Below, piece after piece: positions 58,625-64,000 of a stretch of 64,000 nt of DNA. This DNA is from Hormiphora californensis. Lineage: Eukaryota; Ctenophora; Tentaculata; Cydippida; Pleurobrachiidae. Location of the stretch: NCBI GenBank assembly GCA_020137815.1, contig CM035361.1, positions 1,959,489 through 2,023,488 of the forward strand. The letters are read 5' to 3'. The position numbers and the translations under genes are program-made. The first letter of the stretch is position 1. Each line of letters starts with the position of its first letter. The notes under the pieces were generated by a model. It worked only from the letters and a program-made list of their open reading frames with translations, was not told the origin of the DNA and did not search any database.

Positions 58625-58715
<91 letters not shown>

Positions 58716-58718
58716 ATC
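58554..58718. repeat. (CT)n microsatellite
   Basis: About 165 bp of CT with TCGCTC and TCCCTC interruptions. Confidence 0.95.
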
Positions 58719-59682
58719 CCAGTCTGCTAAAGAAGAGCAGAAAACGATCATTAATATCATTACTGATCGTTTCTTGCCCGTCTTCTTCATCATGGTAGCT
58801 GGGAGAAAGAGAAAACAAAGAATCACTACTAATTGCTAATGATTCCTCAAAAGTGCTTCGATCGAAGAGTTTGTTACGTGCTGATTGACAGCTAGTACAG
58901 CTCAGTACTGTCTGAGAAAAACTAAAGTTAAAGAAAACTATAGTTAGTGATGCTTTTTGCTCAATAATGATGGACCAGAAAGCCGCCGTGGGTTGGAGGC
59001 ACTAACAACTACAACTATAATATAAGCAATAATGGATACTATTTAATAGCCTGTATAATTGACTTGGCTACGGCTGTCGATTACCAAAGTGGACCCAGCA
59101 GCGAGACCCCAGTCCCCAGGCAAAATCTTATACTTCCCTCTACTCTCTAGGGTATCAAATGAAGGAAATTGCCATATTTTACTTTCCAGCAACTCGATAT
59201 CACAATATACAAGCACATGAACTACCGAAGTGAAATTGATCACCCGATTCTTGCTATATCACCCTCTGTCCTCTGATTAGTTCTCAAGCAATAAAGAATT
59301 CGAAAGAAAAGCGAAAGTGCAGTAATGGGCAACAGATCATCCAGTCGACATTGAAGAAAAGAAAATTGCAGAATAATGAAATACCATTTGTGGTGGACAG
59401 ACTACAGAGGGACTGCATAGAAAACAATAAATAAGTTAATTTCAGTGCCTTTTGGAAATAGCATAGAATGCATAGAAAATATATATCTTTATATTTTGTT
59501 GCTCATCAAACATTTTAAGATGCATTTTAGGGTTCGACTAAATGTTTGAAACGGTCCAGAGGTAAACCCAAGGTCCAAGTGTAAACAGTAAATAGAAATT
59601 CCCTTTAGTTTGAGACAAACATGATGACCACACTCTCAACACCAGCTGGACGGGTAGTAGTGCGATCCAGGTGGTTTGGTTG

Positions 59683-59845
<163 letters not shown>

Positions 59846-61558
59846 TGGATAATTAGGGTCACGTGACATTACCACACACCTGTCATTGACCTGAGTCACG
59901 TGACTTGATCCCACATGACCCTGTATGTTGCCATGGTTACCAACCAACTCCGTTTGATTACATTTGACTATAGCATCTATCCCTCTCTCTCCCCCACGTG
60001 GTTATATCTCGATTGTCACATGTTGATTACTTCACACACCTCTGCAGGACTCAATATGATATTCAAGTAGTAGTCACGTGTAGTGATACCCAGCAAGTGC
60101 AATCTGCAAATCACCTGGTCATGCAGTGGCAGCTTGGAGATCAGAGACTCAGAGACCTCTCTCTGTTGCCATCAGCTTTGCGCTTTAGTAGCGGCTGCAG
60201 GATATATGTATGAGCTTTATGGAATTCATGAACTTCATGCAACTCGTTTTCTCTTAGGCAATTCTTTAAGAGAAAACGAGTCTTTGAGTTCTCTGTTGCT
60301 TAAAATTAAGCCCCCTCCCTCCCCCCGGATTATATGAATCATATTATGATGATGATGAGACGATCACATGTTCATTCCCTCACACTGTACAATCTTAGCA
60401 GGCTACTGACGAGTGCTACCAAATTATCCATCACTTATAATTTATAAATACATATAACACAGAACGAGCATCTGGTGCAAGGGTCTCTAAACAATAAACA
60501 TATTGATCAATATCAATGAGAAGAATAATGTTTAGAATAATGTTTAGTAATGCAGCAATATAAATACTACGATTAATAACTAGCATTCACAGGTTTCAAG
60601 ACCAACGGACTGCACAATTCAACGATGATTACCATTATTCATTAATCGCTCTTCGGTTATGAATATCACTCCGCAGGAGGGAAAACTACTACTGTGTTCA
60701 AATTAATTACTTGATCAGTCAAGGTAATTAAGTAATTACTCGACTAAAAGGAAATCAAAGCAATAAGGATAACGCTTGTCATGCGTCACGATTCAAGAAT
60801 CAAGCTCCAGGAGGCTGATTGGAAAAAGAAAAGTTATATGGCTTGAAAGAGTTGAAAGACATGTCATGGTTAATCGAAGACAGGGCCCTTTGAGAAAGCT
60901 CTGATAAGGGTGGTGAAAGTTTCTAAGAATGGAGGTTGCAACATTGTACCTCAATTGACTGTCAACTAGTCTCACACCTCGTTGAGTTAATGGCAGTGCA
61001 ATTCAGCCAACAAGGCACGGAGTGAGTTGTGGCACGCGTTAAATAGTTAGTTGGTATCCTGTATATTATAGGGTGCTGAAAGGTGTATCGAGGATGGTTC
61101 AATCAGGACTTGAAACCGACATTACATCGGCCATCGGCGATAAAGCTGGACGATTTCCAACTTCTTCAGATTCTTATAAGAAACCCATGTGCACACAACA
61201 ATCACATCCACAGAATTATAGTGGATCAGAAGAGTGGATCAAAAGTGAATTAGGACCACATTAATTCATGTGGTGGTCATTGGTGAGGTTTTATTTAAAC
61301 TCAAGGGAATGTGAAAATGTGGTTGGCATATGAGGGTGTCGAACGGGATACGAGAATTGCCTTGACCCTCTTACAGTCTCTCACGTACCATCCCCCACAC
61401 AATGTTAGTAAAGGAGGGTTAGGAATAGGTGGGTTATGAAGAAGATAAAGGACTGAGATGGTCCAATTTTCTTAGACGTAATCAAGCCTAGATTAAATAT
61501 AGTGCTACTGCAGCTGACCTGTGGTGGGTTTAATGGTATTGTCTTGACAATGAAATAT

Positions 61559-61610
61559 ATGGTGAGGAGAGAAAGATGGGGAGAGAGAGAAAGATAGACA
61601 GAGAGAGAGC

Positions 61611-61666
<56 letters not shown>

Positions 61667-61683
61667 AGAGAGATAGAGAGAGA
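61559..61683. repeat. (GA)n microsatellite
   Basis: GA repeats on the + strand with a pure core at about 61613-61664. Confidence 0.95.
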
Positions 61684-62639
61684 AAGACAGGGAAAGAAAA
61701 TACAATAGGATCACTGATCCAGGATAGTCTGCTATGACACGTGACCCTTTCACAGTGGGACGAGAAATGAAAGAGAGAGAGCTGAGACTCTGACTACCCC
61801 AAGATTTAATGATATATGAAAGATATATGATGAATAGGGAATGGTATTCATTATTCAATGAAGTGGAACTGGATGAAGTGACAAATTTCTTGTTGGAGTC
61901 GGAGGGTGTTTGACAAAGCAGCTGGAAACTATTCAGGATTATTCAGGCCAGTCTCACTAATGGATCAGTTTCCATTATGACAAAAGAAGGCAAACGAGGG
62001 ATAATTCTAACGGAGCATGCGGCTATGCACTAAAATATACGAATAAAAGGATTTAGACTACATCCACTAAAACTAAATCATGGAAACTTTTAACTCAAGG
62101 GCGTAGTCTACAAACAACTCCCCGATTGTCCCATTCAACAACCAGTACCTGGGATGAAAGGGGGGAATACATTACATGCAAGGAACAAAGAATGACCAGC
62201 CAAATAAAGAGAGGACCAGCTGCACAGCTCCTCCTGAATACACCCAATCCCCAAACATAGCTCTCTTTTAATATAGAGTACCGGCCTCTCACACACGTAC
62301 CCTGCTTAGATAGATAGAGAGAGAAATGGAGAGGGAGACAGATAGGATCAGAGAAAGAGAGAGAGAGAGATATATATCAAAAAGCAGAGCGACGAAGGTG
62401 GAGGAATAAAAGGAGGGGAGGATGATCAAGAGAACGGCTCTCCTGTAAACACACCAAGGAGACTGGGAAGGGGTGAGAGATGCCATGAAAGATCTGCATC
62501 TCAATAGAGAGGGGGTTGGAGGAGTATTCTCAGCTAGGCTGATGAATTGGACTTTCTTATACACACACAGAGAGCAGCTGTGCAGCTGCTTTCCCCCCTG
62601 ATTTACACACAACAGCTTCTTCTCCAATATCATTATATA

Positions 62640-63172
62640 TCAACATGTGTTATTGGGCAGTTTGCTAAACAAAAGCTTTCCTGACGAGATAGTGGAAAAC
62701 AAATAATAATAAAGACTGGCTGAATAGATTGCTGCCTGTTGGTCAAGGAAGGGGTTTCCACTTTCCCGGTTTCAAATTGAAGAATCCCAGCCCAAATTGT
62801 TGAGTTACTCAGCAAAGTCCAACAGTATACTTATAGTCCTGCCTAAATTACTGGTACTCCATATACTTCGCGAAGCTTCGCCTTAAATATATCAACTGGG
62901 GCTCAACATGTGTTATTGGACAGTTTGCTAAACAACAGCTTTCCTGAGTTTCTGACGAGATAGTGGAGTACAAATAATAAAGAAATGAGTGATCCTTTCG
63001 GTCAAGGATGGGGTTTATAAATATAATCGAACGGATGATGGATATGCCAATCTAAAGATTCCAAGCCCCCCCCCCCCCCCCCCCCCCCCTGTTGAGTAAC
63101 TCAACAAAGTCCAACAGTATACTTCTATCTAAATTACTACTGCGTATACCATAAATATATCAACTGGGGCTC
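62640..63172. repeat. Tandem duplication, ~266-bp unit
   Basis: TCAACATGTGTTATTGG and CAGTTTGCTAAACAA at about 62640 recur at about 62904. Both copies end ATATATCAACTGGGGCTC. The second copy carries the poly-C run absent from the first. Confidence 0.88.
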
Positions 63173-63280
63173 TAACTAAAATGCCGTGACGTGCAGAAAC
63201 TATCGGGGAATATATTGTGTAACAACTACTCTCTCTGTGTCAAACAATTGACAAAAGGAGCTGGGGTACATGCAGTATGA

Positions 63281-64000
63281 GCTATACTTCATGTACAGCT
63301 CCTAGTCCTACCTCATGCAGTAGGTTACGACCCCCGCATAGACTACTATACAGGATGGTGTAATAACCTACTATAGTAAGCTTGGGAGTTGTGTGGAAAC
63401 TGCAGTGGAAACTGCAGCTATTGGAAATGGATCAGATATTAAACAAAAATAATGGTTTATATAGTGGCCAACGTTCATCAAACATAACAATAAAATGCCT
63501 GAGAGGGATTAGATCACTAATTTTGATTCTGTTCGTTGAAAACTATTTAAAGTATGGATATTTCATGTTTCAAATAGCTTTCTATGACTCATCGATGATT
63601 TCATCTAGAAAGTTTGCATATACTTTGCATGTATCTCTAGGGATCACTGTCTGGCGGCACCAACCCGATCTAAGCACATTCTCTCCCACCCCTTACTCAA
63701 CAAGTTAAAACGGGGTCTGGCGACGCCAGACAAAGGGATCACGAGTACCAAAAGAGATCAAAAGTGATCCATCTTGATATCAATGGTGTCACACTACCAG
63801 TACCACATCACGGTCACTACCACGTCACGGTCAGTGGTCACTACCATGATACTACCATGATACTACCACAACAACTTACCAAATTAGGCACTGCGTTGTA
63901 TCTCACGAAAAGTATACTTCATGTACCTCCTAGTCCTACCTCATGCCATGCAGTAGGTTACGACCCCCGCATACCGTAGACTACTAATACAGGACTACTA
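63281..64000. repeat. Direct repeats flanking a hAT-like mini-element
   Basis: TATACTTCATGTAC...CCTAGTCCTACCTCATGCA...GTAGGTTACGACCCCCGCAT at 63281-63357 is repeated at 63911-64000, about 630 bp apart. Confidence 0.85.
63647..63733 (+). mobile_element. hAT-like mini-element, copy 4 (8-bp target duplication)
   Basis: 87 bp, CTGTCTGGCGGC...GACGCCAGACAA. Flanked by perfect 8-bp repeats AGGGATCA (63639-63646, 63734-63741). The interior differs from copy 2 by a pyrimidine-rich insertion. Confidence 0.85.

Overview
This window is nuclear DNA from an invertebrate animal. Genes are split into many short exons with canonical GT/AG borders, introns range from about 40 bp to 7.5 kb, and long (CT)n/(GA)n microsatellites and small hairpin DNA transposons are common. 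There are no bacterial operons or Shine-Dalgarno starts. An early-branching animal such as a sponge is possible from the gene style, but that is a weak inference. Exon models were built by hand from splice signals, reading phase and protein family resemblance. Most were checked by confirming that summed exon lengths are divisible by three.

Layout. (1) 435-16563 (+): a sphingosine kinase gene. Its 7.5-kb third intron holds a complete intronless rhodopsin-like GPCR gene (5936-7891, +) and a ~2-kb Harbinger-like transposon. Two coding segments of the kinase are present as tandem alternative exons. (2) 17.0-18.3 kb: a 766-bp foldback element and a hAT-like mini-element with a clear 8-bp target duplication. 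(3) 18725-25491 (+): a TFIIB-like zinc-ribbon/cyclin-fold protein. A secreted sushi-domain gene (20824-22714, -) sits antisense inside one of its introns. (4) 26064-30440 (+): a DNAJB12/14-type ER-membrane J-protein, 386 aa, nine exons. (5) 31435-33318 (-): a four-LIM-domain protein of the ABLIM type without a headpiece. (6) 39324-43360 (-): a calmodulin-like four-EF-hand protein with a long N-terminal extension. One of its splice donors lies inside a 33-bp minisatellite. (7) 44807-46380 (+): a GYPP-repeat protein with a basic/poly-Ser tail, arranged head to head with the EF-hand gene. (8) 47683-48231 (-): a 95-aa putative secreted orphan. (9) 53825-56000 (-): a 116-aa orphan. (10) 56-64 kb: no convincing gene, mainly microsatellites and recent duplications.

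The most unusual theme is repeated local duplication of splice units. It includes two pairs of alternative kinase exons, two tandemly duplicated 3' splice sites, a minisatellite array that multiplies a 5' splice site, and a duplicated exon pair in the sushi gene. If both kinase choices are real, the locus could make four sphingosine kinase isoforms that differ in the lipid kinase core. Microsatellites also supply or abut functional splice signals. All intron calls are inferred from sequence only, and no transcripts were available.
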